Source: Gracilariopsis chorda (taxonomy: Eukaryota; Rhodophyta; Florideophyceae; Gracilariales; Gracilariaceae). From it: a stretch of 64,000 nt of DNA. The stretch covers positions 248,001-312,000 of the forward strand of contig NBIV01000050.1 in the NCBI GenBank assembly GCA_003194525.1. Direction: 5' to 3'. Positions within the stretch are counted from its first letter, which is position 1, and each line of letters begins with the position of its first letter. The position numbers and the translations under genes were made by a program. The notes under the pieces are model-generated. The model was given only the letters and a program-made list of their open reading frames with translations. It was not told the origin of the DNA and searched no databases. This document shows positions 19,659-32,100 of this stretch, piece after piece.

Positions 19659-22600
19659 CCTTGGGGACATGCAAATTTTCACCACGTTGGATGCCAATTG
19701 TGGGTATTGGCAGGCTCCCATGGACGACAAGGCGAAGTCGCTGACTACCTTCACGACCCACAAGGGATTAATTCGATTTACACAGATGCCCTTTGGTCTT
19801 ATGTATACGCCAGCTACTTTCCAGCAGGCCATGGACATCATTTTTTCCAGGGTCAAATGGAAGTTCGCCTCGGTCCAGCTAGATGATGTGGTCACCTTTT
19901 CTAGGTCCATTAGGGAACACTTCGCACATGTGAGGGCAGTCTTTAAGTTACTCCAGCAGGCTGGCGTCACACTTAAATTGAAGAAGTGTTTCTTCTTCCA
20001 GCCCGCCATGGACTACCCTGGCCATGTGGTCCTGCCGGGTAAACTCCAAGTGGCGCAAGGTACAACAAAGGCCATACGGGAAGCACGACCCCTTAGGACC
20101 CACACGGAATGCGCTCCTTCCTTGGCCTTTGTAATGTTTACCGTAGGTTTATCCCAGGGTTCGCGAAAATTGCATTACCTCTCAATGAGATGCTGAAGAA
20201 AGGGACCCCTTCGGAATTTGACGACCTTACGGACGAGCAGTATGAGGCCTACCAGAACCTCAAGGACCATTTGGGTAATCCGCCGGTCTTGGCACTACCC
20301 AGGGCCAATAAACCGCATATCCTAGATACGGACGCATCTGCGACCCAAATGGGCTGTGCCATTCTACAAGAGCAGGGGTCCCCTAAGGATTACCGCCCAA
20401 TTGGCTACTGGAGTAGGTCCCTGAAGAAGGCCGAAAGGAAATATAGCACAACGGAAAAGGAATGTTTGACCATCGCCTGGTCAGTGCACCATCTTCGGCC
20501 TTATTTGGAAGGAGCTCGCTTTACCATTGGGACAGATCACCACTCCCTCCGCTGGCTAATGAACAAGACGTACGCATCCTCCCGTCTGGCCCGATGGAGA
20601 TTGCGCCTGGCCGAATTCGATTACGAAGTGACCTATAGGCCAGGGCTGAAACATCAGGCCGCAGATGCGTTGTCATGCATCCTGACCAATGGTACTGATC
20701 AAACTCCCCTGGAAGATGAGATTCCCACCATCTTGGACGGACCACAGTACACTGATGACGAGGGAGAGGAAGCACCTGTGGCTGAGTTGAGAATGGCCGA
20801 ATGGACGGACGGACACGGCGCAGCGATCTTATGCGCCGTGGAATGGGAAGATCCACCATTGGATATCCATATGACCCAGTCGGAAAGCGCGGATCTTACG
20901 CCAATACCCCTCGAGGAATTCCTTCAGGCACAGAAAACGGACGAATACTGCGCCCAGATAGGAGATAAAGTAGGGACCCCTGGGTCGCTGTTTGATTATG
21001 ACCGCCGAGGCATATTATGTCACAGGTCACCATTGGACGGGGCGATACAGCGTGTAGTGCCTAAGGCCTTACGGGCACGCCTTCTTTACCTCACGCACTA
21101 TCCGAGGTTGGCTGGCCATCCTGGAGGGACTAAGATGTATCAGACCCTGAGGAGATACTTTTACTGGCCCCTGATGGCCAATGACATAATGGAGACCGCA
21201 AGGACTTGTGCAGCATGCGCAAAGATCCGAGGGTCAAGAGTGGTACATCAAGGGAAACTGGAGTTATTCCCAGCGGCCGGGCCTTTGGAGTTCATTGCTA
21301 TGGATATCCTAGGGCCATTTCCGAAGTCGACCCACGGCAACCGATTTATATTGGTGATTACCGATCGGTTTACCAAGTTGACCCGAGCAATTCCGCTCAA
21401 ATCAACAACCGCCACGGACGTCGCCATGGCTTTCCTTGTCCATTGGATTTATCCCTATGGACTGCCACTCTATCTCCTTATGGACAATGGCTCCCAGTTT
21501 ATCTCTAAATTCTTTGAGCATGTATGCTCGGCTTTTGGTCTAAAATTTCTCCTCACCCCACCGCGTAACATCCTCAGACCAATGGACAAGCCGAAAGGTT
21601 TAACCGAACTCTGGCCAAGAGGCTAATTCCCTACGTTTCCGAGCACCAATTGGACTGGGATGACTATGTCCAGCCGCTGGTCTATGCATATAATAATCAA
21701 GTGCATAATTCCACTGGTACAACTCCTTTTGACCTCACCCTCGTACGGGCCCCTGCGCCGTACATGGTTGACTTACAGGACTTAGGAGCACCTCAGGACA
21801 TAACGGAGGAAATGACTCCCGCCCAGGCCAAACGGTATTCGCGGAAGCGAATTGATTCTATCTTGAGAGCCGCACAGACCACGTTGGACAAATCGCAAGC
21901 GCTATATAAGGCCGATTTCGATCGGTCCGTTTGGTTTACACCGCAGGTGGCCGTGGGAGATTACGTCCATTTGGACAGACCACCGAAGGAAAACCCCGAG
22001 GACAAGGACATCACCAAAAAGCTGTTGCCAAAGTCCACTGGGCCCTTCAAGGTAGCTAAGTCCCTTGCGCACACGGCTACTATAGACCGAGATGGGCTCC
22101 AGGACACAGTCACAAGGGACCGAGTCTCTCTGGCCCCACGCCCACCTTCAACTGAACCATTGGACTCGCGCGCTTTCCCTTCGTCCCAAACCCAACCCTC
22201 CATCCCTACGCAACCACGGGTCAATGACCCTACAGGCCCTCAGGAACCGCAGGTCTCCGCGGATCAAGAAGGCCCTTCCCACGATGGCTACGGTCCCCTG
22301 GATGAAATGGTACTTCCTGAAGAAGTACCCGACCCTATGGAAACCCCCGACGCTGTTCCTTCGGACGCTGGCGGGTACGGTCCCCTCGACCAAATGGACC
22401 TACCAGAGGACGCTGGAATGAACGACCAACGGGAGTATGTCATCGACCGCATCGTCTCCGCTGGGCTCACCGATGATGACAATGTGCGCTACAAAGTCCG
22501 TTGGTATGGCTATGAGCCCAAGGACGATACTTGGCTTCCGAGGTCAAACATCCCGTATATTTTTGTGGCCCGCTATTGGTCAAAAACAGGCAACACGGAG

Positions 22601-23140
22601 CGTGACCTTAATGAGGGGGATATCCCTGGCCAAAACTTTGCGCCAGCATGGGCCCAATCCGCCTCCACCCAATAGGAACACTGCTTTTGACCACGGCGCC
22701 CACGAAACCGCCTCCCACGCCGCCCTATTCGCTGGCTGCGTGCCAGTTCTTCCGAAGGTTTACCGCAACGATGAAAAACTTGGACGCCACATAACTCCGA
22801 AGTCCCTGGGTCATCAAGACCGAAAGCCTCAGAAACGAAGCGCAGACGGCTCACCTATAAGGAGAGTGCACCAGAACCCCAGGGACTTGTTTCAAAACCG
22901 ACCTAGTGGTATTGAAGGGTAGAGATGAAGACCAATAGAGCGCGACAGAGAACACGCACACCTTGACGCTAGAAGGGCCAAAAAGGGAACCATAGTGTTT
23001 ACTGAGGACTACTGGACATAAGGACGACCACTAGGACGACGTAGCCAGTTGAGAAGGGGATCCGGTGCGGGCGCGCTTCCGAGCCGGACTCCAGGCGGAA
23101 GAGGATGAGGCACCACCAGCGGACTCCGTGTCCGAACACA

Positions 23141-24550
23141 AGGGGTTCGTAGGCCATAGCTCATTCAAACCGGTTCAGTGCCTGCCCTTACAACCGAATT
23201 GAATCACACCGTAGCTGTCCTTAGACGGATGCGCGCTGGCCAGGGGGTTAGAACGATCCGATGAACCGGACGAATCAGATTTGTAATCCCAATCATTCTC
23301 CCGCTTGGTATAATTGTTTCCATGGTTCTTTACACATCCCTGATGGGAAACTTCAGCCTTTGAACGAAGGCCAGTCCCTCCATCAAGGATGGTACTCTCC
23401 AACGTCTCGATCCGAACCAATTCGCGATTAAACCTCGAGTCGATCCCCTTCACTATATCAGTGTATCCACTTAAAACGACTGAAAGAGAGTTAACATCAG
23501 TTCGTAAAACACTAATGTCTTCGGATACACCACCGACGAGTTCGGTATCAAATCTCATACGGAGCGTATCCACTTCACTGACAAAGGCAGCATGAGAGCT
23601 CGGTAGGACAGACATTTGAGATTCTAAGTGACGAAATTCTGCTTCCGTCTCGACAGCGAGTGCATCACTATCAAAAGTTGTGGTCAGAGAGACCTCCTTA
23701 GTAACAGTAGAAGGCAAAGCAACTGGGAGAGCTGACGGCTTAGCAACTTGTTCCCGATCTTCGGCCTTTCTTCCGGCAACCCACTGCTTACCAGGGGCTG
23801 AAGGCGGGCGCGGCAGTGAATCTCCACCCACCCACTTTGGTCGTGAGTTGCTGCAAGTCTGGGCCGGCTTCCTTCCAGAACCCATCCCAACTGCGAAAGA
23901 ACAATTTCGAATCGAGAACGACAAATAAAGACAAAACCAAAACAATCCAACAAGGGAGCGACAAATCGTATAGACGAAAAGCGATCCAGAAAACCTGAGT
24001 CTCGTGCCACATTCTAGGTTGGAAGACCAGTTCTTGGTGCAATAACCTGCGATGGGAAAGACACAAGAAGTTGTTCAGATCCTTCTCTGTAAAGGGTAGC
24101 AATAGTAAACAGAGCCCCCGGCGGTGGGCGCGCTAGTCTGGTGTATGTCCGAGGCTCACCGTCCCGATGGGTGTGCAGGCTTACGGTATAACCGGAAAGA
24201 AAGCGTGAGACAAGGGAGAAAGAAATAGGGAATCACAGGCGAACATAAAGGTCCTGCCTGTATCAGGGGAAAAATAGAAGATATAGTAGAACACGCACAG
24301 CGGATGGTAACTTGATGCGAAATACGGTTCGGGATGCCACTAGGTAGAGTAACTAGTCCCACACCAGGCGTTGGCTCTCCAATGAAGTTTACCAATTACC
24401 AGGGTTTCCTGAGTCAGAGCCAAACACTCGGTTGTCGTGTTTACCTTCTCGCAGTGGTGTCCCGGTCACCTCCTAAGAATAGTCGGCTCCCACCCTCTGT
24501 CGGGCAGCTATATTAAATTAGATAAATAGAATATAGGTATTCCTACTACA
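23141..24550 (-). mobile_element. Gypsy 5' fragment C (LTR plus gag start)
   Basis: Minus-strand remnant. The probable 5' LTR is 24032-24550 (TGTAGTAGG start, ending TTGCACCAAGA), with a primer-binding site at 24011-24028. The gag start, about 23175-23890, contains an ISVLRTDVNSLSVVLSGY segment related to B-group gag (RSDVNSVLESLGQP), followed by a Ser-rich tract. It ends at the junction with A1 near 23140. Old fragment with several breaks. Confidence 0.65.
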
Positions 24551-25729
24551 CGCGTGGTAAGTGTACCAAAGTGACAAGTAAACTAATGTCCATTAAAATA
24601 TGCAGGTAACCTCGGCGTCGAGTAATTGACTTCCGATTCATATATCGTGCACGTCCACTGCGATGCTGTAACTCTACGTATATGAGTGTCAAGGTGCGAT
24701 AAACCTCTGCAAATGTGATGCACTACAGTGTCTGTGTGTCTGTGTGCTTGCCAACGGCCACTTACTGGCTGGAAAACTGGCAACATGGCTGGCAAGTAGA
24801 AACATGGCATTTTATGCGCTCCATAAGGCATCCTGAATCGGATAATGCGACAGGTTTCCACCTGGCGCCCACCTGGCGTTCTTTGTACGCCACAGTAGTC
24901 TAGCTGTTTCACTAAAGCAGCCCACCCATTACACCACAGTAACCAAGGCGTTGCAGCGCAGTGCACATGAACGTTCTAACTAATATTTTTCACCGTCATG
25001 TGCACCATTGGCATTGCATGCCATACAAAAGCGTGCAATGCACTCTCCCCTTGAGCGCTCGCGTTCTCCTTCGCTTCAGCTAACCTATGGGTTTAGGTTC
25101 TAGCACTCTAGGCGAGTCAGGACGACTGAAAAAGATACGCTGGTGGTACTGGTGGGATCTGCTAAGTGTAGGTTTCTCTCCGAATAACGCGTTCGCCATC
25201 CAGATTTAATTAGTTTGGCAACTATTTCTGGGTGGCGTTCACGTGAGGTACGATAATTCCCTACAAAACGTGCTTTGCATGGACGTAGTAGCCCTTACAA
25301 AGTCTAGAAAGGGGCATACAGAGTACAAGTCGAGCAAAAGTGACTCTGTCTGGATCTAACGAACTTTTGAAGGGAAACGGTCTTCGGACTAAATTACGCC
25401 CAGCACAAAGTTGCTGAGCAAATTTGGGATTGCAAATCTCCCAGTCTTAAAAAACTCCCTAGACACGGCTCCTTGCTTACTCTGTAGGGGTTAGTCCTCA
25501 ATGTAGGCGGTTTGTTTGGTTTCAAGATATATTCCTTCGTTGCAAAGATCCAAAACTTCGGTGCCAGGTGCATAAAAGAGTTTGGCAGCCCGTAGCACAT
25601 TTGCTTTCGACCACATCCTTTCTTCTTTTTTTCTCTTCTTTTACTTGCTTTTTCTCTTTTTGGAGTTTTATCTCTTTTTCGGTGTGCTTAAGTTTTTCTA
25701 GAACTCCCCCAGCTCAGCTTTCTGCTTTA
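24551..25729. other. Unassigned spacer with two short hairpins
   Basis: No gene recognised. A perfect 10-bp inverted repeat GTGCACATGA / TCATGTGCAC sits at 24961-24970 and 24996-25005. A second, GCATTGCA / TGCAATGC, sits at 25011-25018 and 25034-25041. These could be a terminal structure of a small non-autonomous element, but no element ends were defined. Confidence 0.4.
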
Positions 25730-28300
25730 TAAGATGGTAGACGTGAACAAAACCGTCAACATACTGCAGCAAGTGATCAAGCAGAGTGTACTGAGCAACA
25801 GGCAGAGAGGAGACGTCGCAATAAAGAGCGAGCCGAAGAACAGAGAGCGAATGAAACTGAAGAACAGTGTGAAGCACGAGGAGCAGCTGATAGGGAACTT
25901 TCAACTAGAAGAAAAGCTGGGCAGTCGGCAGAGAATACTTATTACAAACTTGAGACTACCTGCATAGCCACTGCTTCGGCACGAGCTCAGAGACCCCGGC
26001 TCACCGCTCAGACCGTCAAGTAGGTGATCGGTTTGCTCTACATGCTGCACGTTCACAGAATGATCCTTGTACTCAACATGATCGGCATGTTTCCAATCAA
26101 AGATCCATGAAAGAATCGCAAGATGCAGAGGAAGAAACTGATAGGACACTGGGTCTTCAATTACAGCGTGAGAGGCCAAATATCGTTCGGCGACTGTTTG
26201 AATCGGATAATGTCGCCGAGAGCAGCTACATGGACTTTGGTCTTATGAATGTAGAGTGCTTTTTCTGCCAGGTGCTGCACTTAAAAGAAGAGAGTGTTGT
26301 GAGCGGCTCCAGCTCGCATCCTCTTTTCTCGAATTGCTGTGCAAAAGAGCATCTCAGCTTTCCGGCTCTTTTGAAGCCTGCACCTCTTCTTCTTCAACTT
26401 TACACTGCGACTGGGCCCCGAGAGAACCACTTTTGTGCTGAGATCCGTGCCTACAACACAGTTCTGTCTAAGGCTTCCGTCAAGTCCAACTGAGTGAAGC
26501 GTGCTTTAAGAGACTTTACCTTCAATGATACGGTCACCATGCAGGGACCGATCTGTCACTACGTGAGTCCGCTCATTCCTGCTCAGGGTTTCCAGCCTGT
26601 ATTTCTGTCTGTGTAAATCCACGACACCGACTCTAACGCGCAATGTGCGCCGAGAGCCGAGATAATGCCCCGTTTCCAACTGGAACTGCTGTCTGAGTTG
26701 GAAATCATGTTAAAAACGTCGAACCAATACTTGAAAACATTCCGCAGCTTGCGTGAGTGGGGTAGTACCGATACGCCAGTGATTTCATATCAGATGGTGA
26801 TTCATGGTGATAGACGGCCGCTTCGCGAGCATATTAGCCACTACAACGGGCCCGAGGCATTGCAAATTGCTTTCATCATTGCAGGGAATGAGGACGGCGA
26901 GATTGGGACGCATGATATTGTTGTTCGTAGGCGTGGAGATCTGAGAGTGTAAATGATGATGAGCTGCTGGACACTATCCGTGTCACTCACATATTGTACG
27001 ATCCCTTCAGCTCAGTTTTTTGTTCCCAGGTGGTCAGGACGGATGATATCCAGAGAAGAGGTATTGCCCACACAACCGGCTCGCAAGAGAAAAAGGTGAC
27101 TCCGCTAATGTATTATTCGTAGCACGTTGTCAAGAGAATGACCCAGTTCAGTACGGTTCTACGCGGCAAGCGGCTCTTCCAGCAGTACATAGTCGACCAG
27201 TTCTGCAATAGTGAGCCGCAGCGTTTGTCGTACTTGGATAATAATCAGGAGAGACGTCGAGCTGCGGACTGCACATCATTGCGGGAGAGCCTGGGCCTCT
27301 CTCTGCTGGGCGGGGATGAGGCAGATGCTGTTTCCACTGGCCGACTGTTCATGTTGTCCTCCACATGTGTTGGAGGTGACCGATACCTGAGACAGCGAAT
27401 GCACGACCTCATCGTCATATCCAACACGATTGGGCACCCCAATATCTTTCTCACGATGACGTGCAATCTGAGCTGGCCCGAGATCACCAGGGCGCTGTTT
27501 GATGTTCAGCGTGCTCCCGATTGACTCGATCTTTGTGCTCTAGTCTTTCATCTCACGATGAAAGCTTTGATTTCGTTCGTCATTGATGAACAGTTTTCTG
27601 GAGCCGTTTTCGCTCAGGTGCGAGTGGTTTAGTTTGAAAAGCGAAACACAATGTACGTGCACGTCACCTTTTTCTTGAATGAGGATGCAAAGCAGCAGCT
27701 CCAAGACCATGCACACATTGACGAGCTCATCCCGGTTGAGATTCTTCCTTCCTCCGACGCCCCCTTACAAGAGTTGGTGCTCAAGCACATGAATCACACT
27801 CCGCACGGTGCAGGCAGCCAGTCAGCGCCATGTATGCGTGAGCTGAGATGCTTGAAGTGCTTCCCGAAGCAATTTCACTCCAAATTCGCGCAGCTTGAGA
27901 ATGAGTACTACATCAGCTAGAGACGACGCGCTTCTTCCGAGGGCGGGGTGTCTGTACAGCGAATCTGCAGGGTCAGGCGTCGACAGTGCGTAGTGACGTT
28001 GGACAATCCGTGCGTAGTTCCACATTGTCCAGAGCTTCTCCGCCGGTTTGAGTGACACATCAACGTTGAGAGGTGCGTATCGTGACTTGGCGGTATCAAG
28101 TACCTCTTTAAGTATGTGTGCAATGGTTCTGACAGAGCCACCACGGAGATTGTAGATGAAAACGGACGCCATGATAAGATCCAGAACTTCCAGGACTCAT
28201 GGTATGTGTGAGCGTCCGAGGCAGTGCGGCGGATGCTTGCCTTCGACATTGTAGTATCCGGAGTTTTTTTTCGCGCCGACGCGGTTTCAAAGCTAAGTAT
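25730..28300 (+). pseudogene. Helitron Rep/helicase fossil (N domain and Rep part)
   Basis: Plus-strand pieces collinear with Helitron proteins. There is a charged N-terminal stretch, then DRRPLREHISHYN...DIVVRRRGDLRV (about 26800-26950), and the Helitron-like N domain (about 27140-27525: GKRLFQQYIVDQF, RLFMLSSTCVGGDRYL, IFLTMTCNLSWPEI). The HUH region follows at about 27600-27720, then HIDELIPVEI and KHMNHTPHG (about 27720-27800), and finally HINVERC and KYLFKYVCNGSDRA (about 28040-28140). The Y-x2-K-Y catalytic tyrosine pair is present (codons at 28101 and 28113), but the HUH reads YVH (27654-27662), so the nuclease would be inactive. Numerous stops and frame changes break the frame. The helicase part is missing. 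Confidence 0.8.
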
Positions 28301-28615
28301 TAAGACTCTTCTCATATGTGGAAAGTATATGGAACCAAAGCAGCCGAAGACATTTGAGCAGGGACGCCGCTGTACACGTTGCCGACCTGAGGCTATTCTG
28401 GAGGTTGGTTTGCCGCGGCGCTTGCACCAAGCTATTGGCATACTTCTTTATTTATTCATGTATATTTATAAAGCTATTCTAGAGGCGCCTGGCCGCTGGC
28501 TATACATAGCCAATGCCGGCAGGTGAGCGCACAGTAAAGAAAAGACATGCTTTGACAACCAGTTTAGTTCTTAGACTCGTGAGCCTTAACTGGACCTTTG
28601 GACTACCTACAACTT
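28301..28615. other. Spacer between Helitron fossil and A2
   Basis: 315 bp without recognisable coding sequence. It could be decayed Helitron or older target DNA. The last bases before the A2 LTR are AACTT; no matching duplication is found after the LTR at 39065. Confidence 0.4.
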
Positions 28616-29140
28616 TGTAGGAGAATGACCATTGGGCAGGTCCAGTGGTGACGTAACCATGGGGCTGGGCTGGCAGAGGTCAGAACATTGCTGGCCAAAA
28701 TATTCTACGTGGCCAAGCTGGGTGCCTATGCAGGAGATACGAGGGGACAGTGCGAGTGCCAAGGCACTGTGGCCATAGGTTTTATTATGTAGCTAATTTT
28801 ATGTAATTTGTTAGGATAGTGTCTGGAGGTCCGAGCGCCTCGCCAGCCATATAGGTTGGCTCGAGTGAAGCGATCTCTGAAGTGTAAAGACAAGCACCCT
28901 AACCGTCTTCTTGCCGCCATATGCAGCCAGTAGGACTCCAAAGGCCTCCAAGCCATCGCTATCATTCTCCCGACCTGTAGGGACTTGAGATAGTGCCCGC
29001 CCATTGCACCTCGCTGCCAATTGGTGGCCGCGTCACTAATAGACCCAGTAGATTGTCACCCCAGTGGTTGGCTCTCTGCCGCTACTAACCCCTAGTAGAC
29101 TGCTACCCCAGCTGACCAAAGGTCGTAGTATTCTACTACA
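28616..29140 (+). repeat. LTR of A2, left (A-family LTR copy 2, 525 bp)
   Basis: TGTAG...CTACA ends, aligned end to end with the copies at 14764 and 38539. It is the most divergent of the three by eye (about 10 percent from the 38539 copy). Confidence 0.9.
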
Positions 29141-32100
29141 ACTGATCTCCTGACCTAGAAGCCTACAGGAATAGCCGTTTGGACCTTAAGGAAAGAAGCT
29201 TACGCATAGGACTTCTACCATTGGTCTGTTAGTCGACGCAACTGGCTCAAAAGCAACACCGACCGTACGGATAACCAACAACCCAACCCAAGGAACGAAG
29301 ACCAACAAGGAACCCCGGGCGTAGCTACACCTCCTGCAGTCGCGGTAACCCCATTGACCGCCGAAGCGGACAATAATAGTGACCGTAGGAGTACCCGCAG
29401 CCGCTCCGGTGGACGTGTTATAGACCCCGTGGACAATCCTGAAAGGATAACCAGAGATTCGCCATTGGTCGTTTGCCTCCGCGAGAGGATGGATCAGCTA
29501 AATCTTCCACAAGGCCCAAGGAATGATGCAGAACAGCCTCAGGACTTAGCCGCTACCGTAACCACCTCCCGGATGGTGGACGATGTCGCCGCTCTCCTAT
29601 GACCGCAACTCCGCTCTTGGTGCGAAACCCAAGTGGAGCAGTTCCTTAGGGACTAACTGGATAGAGTATGACGGGAGCATCTCTCCTCTTTGGCAGACCA
29701 ACTGGTTCCTCAGGTTATGCAATCAGATGTCCCCGTGGAGTCCATTGCCACGACCATCCAAGGGGAAATCACCCGCCAGGCAGGCACATTTCACAGCCCT
29801 CGGGCTGTTTCTCAAAGCTTACCATTGGATGTCCATCGGTCAACACACACTGCACCTCAGGGAGCAGCTATAGAAGTAGCCCCTCGCCTGTGTACAGCAC
29901 AGGAAAGCCCATTGGGTTATATACCGCCTGGAGAGGAGAGACTTCAGAGGCAAGGCGGACGTGCTGGAGATAATACCAATGGACAACACGGCGTTCGGTA
30001 CGCCGACGAGTACCTCGAGGACGATGAAGAGCTCGCCCAAAAGGATTTCGTAGATACCGAGACCCATAGGATGAAGAGACGCGGCCGAAGACGTAAGTCG
30101 AGGACGAACCATCGGAAGAGGCACCACTCGGACTCGACCGATGACCATTCGGACTCGTCAGACTCTTCCGATACCGATACGGATGAGGCGGATGTTTGGC
30201 GCCTCAAACCATTGGTCACGACTAATGAGCTTTTCAGGAAGGTCTTAGACGTGAACACGTACCGTGTGATGAATCGGTCCACGTGGTACACCTCTTCGGT
30301 GGCCAAGAAGATTGCAAGGTGGGCGAAGAGAATGCAACTGACCGTCCCGGACAAGTTTTCTGGGAAGGATCCCATTACATTCCTTAGGTTCTTGAGCTCG
30401 TTCCAAGTGGGCTGTGACCAGAATGGTTTCCATGAAGGAATGGCGCTTTATTGCTTCCAGTTTTTCATAAGTGGACAAGGGAAGGACCAAGTGGTTGCCA
30501 AGATCTCCGGCTCTGCCAACCCCATTGATGCCCGAGATCGGGAGCTTCTAAGGACCTATCCAGAGGTTGTTCATTACCTGTTGGAAACGTATGTGACTGA
30601 TGACCACATAATGTACGCCTATCAGGACGTAATTGGATACCACTAGAGTTCCAGCATGTCCGAAACGGACTACGCCGACCAACTTTGGACTAGAGCCTGC
30701 AAGTGCTGGACTGTGTTCTCTAAAGGTTGGCTGAAGCGACATTTTATTGCGAGATTGCTCCCTGCGATACGGACTCATGTCTGAAACCACCACACTGCCC
30801 ATCCAGACTTGACGCTGCGTCAACTGGTGACGTATGCCAAAGGATACGGTAATAACTATAGGACTTCCCTTCGAACGGGTGACGCTGATACTCGGGGTCG
30901 CGCAAGACCCCTGACCAGAGGAGTGAAGGCCCACATGGTAGAGTCCCCGTCGGAGTCGGACTCGGCCTTTGGACATTCAGACACCGCAGATGCTCTTGCG
31001 GTGAGCTTCTCCTCAGCTCCGTCAGGAGCACCATCGGCCTTTTCGTCAGGAATGACCACCCCATTGGCCCCGGCGACACCCCGTTATTCTCCGATTTCCC
31101 CCAGGAAGGACGTCATTACGAAGTCCAATCAGGCCTGCTATAGTTGTCTTTCTACGGCCCGGCCGTATGACTGCATTACGTATATGCCTGAGGACATCCG
31201 CAAGGGAATTATGGCGCGAAGGGAGGAGAACTATCAGGTGCACCGAGCCTAGGGTTACTTCCGTAGGACCTTCCCTCCGAGGACCACTGGAGTGCCAGGG
31301 AGCTCAAAGTATGTGACTCCCTTGACTACACCGGTGAAGAAACCTGAGGTCAACATGGTTGAAGACCCAAGGGATAGCGTCGAATACCTGGACGGACAAG
31401 GCGATCTTGTGGTACCCACGCCGCAGGAAAACGACCAGAGGGACGCATAGAGGCGTATTGTCCCTCTTATAACTGCCGCCTCAAACCATCAGACTGGCAG
31501 ACCACAGGAGCTGAGAAGAGAAAGAAACCAGAGGACGAAATGACAGGGGTCTCGAGTCGGGTGTATGCTGTGGACCAATGGGAAGACCTGGAGGACGCCG
31601 TTTGTGTCCTGAAGAAGGATACCTACACGGTAGAGGGAACCTTGGGACTACAGGCCAATACCACAAGCACGTTTACGGCCGTATTGGATACTGGAGCAAG
31701 CCCCAATCTGGTACATTCGAAGTTCTTACCATTGGGATGGGAAAGGATGATACAGGAAAAAAAGTCACCGAAGGTAACGTACGCATCACGTCGGCCGATG
31801 GACATTGGCGGAATACTTCCGCTTTACGTCCAATTGGGTCACCTGAAGGTTAAGACTTGGTTTCTCCTATGTCCGACCCTGGGGGCAGAAGGGACCCTAG
31901 GGACGAGCTTTATTGATAGATATGTAAAGGCAATCTATCCTGGCCAAAAGAGGGTCGCTTTCCATCGAAAACCACCATTGGCGATTGTCGGCTCGCGCCC
32001 TGGACCCAAGGCTGCCCCAGCTAAGGTCACGTTGCCTACGAGGACCGTGTCCAACAAGGTCAGATTGGCAAAAGCGATAGTCATACCGCCTATGACCCAG

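Larger units (their letters stand above)
14764..23140 (+). mobile_element. Ty3/gypsy chromodomain element, copy A1
   Basis: Plus-strand copy. Parts, in order: 5' LTR 14764-15288, primer-binding site at 15291, gag about 15.58-17.53 kb (long and open), protease about 17.7-17.95 kb (VLDIGAGPNLVH), reverse transcriptase about 18.6-20.1 kb (interrupted by a solo LTR), RNase H about 20.2-20.7 kb, integrase about 21.0-22.1 kb, and chromodomain about 22.43-22.6 kb. A 30-codon antisense remnant of the ORF seen whole in A2 lies at about 23040-23140. It has no 3' LTR of its own at 23140. It is broken, with roughly six to eight breaks besides the insertion, but gag is still open. It is closely related to A2. 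Confidence 0.85.

Noticed and set aside
24583-24966. Minus-strand 127-codon frame
   Set aside because: Rich in Cys, Trp and His with no recognisable pattern, and lies in sequence with hairpins; no support.
27917-28441. Minus-strand 174-codon frame
   Set aside because: The plus strand here carries the Helitron Rep remnant; the antisense frame has no family pattern.
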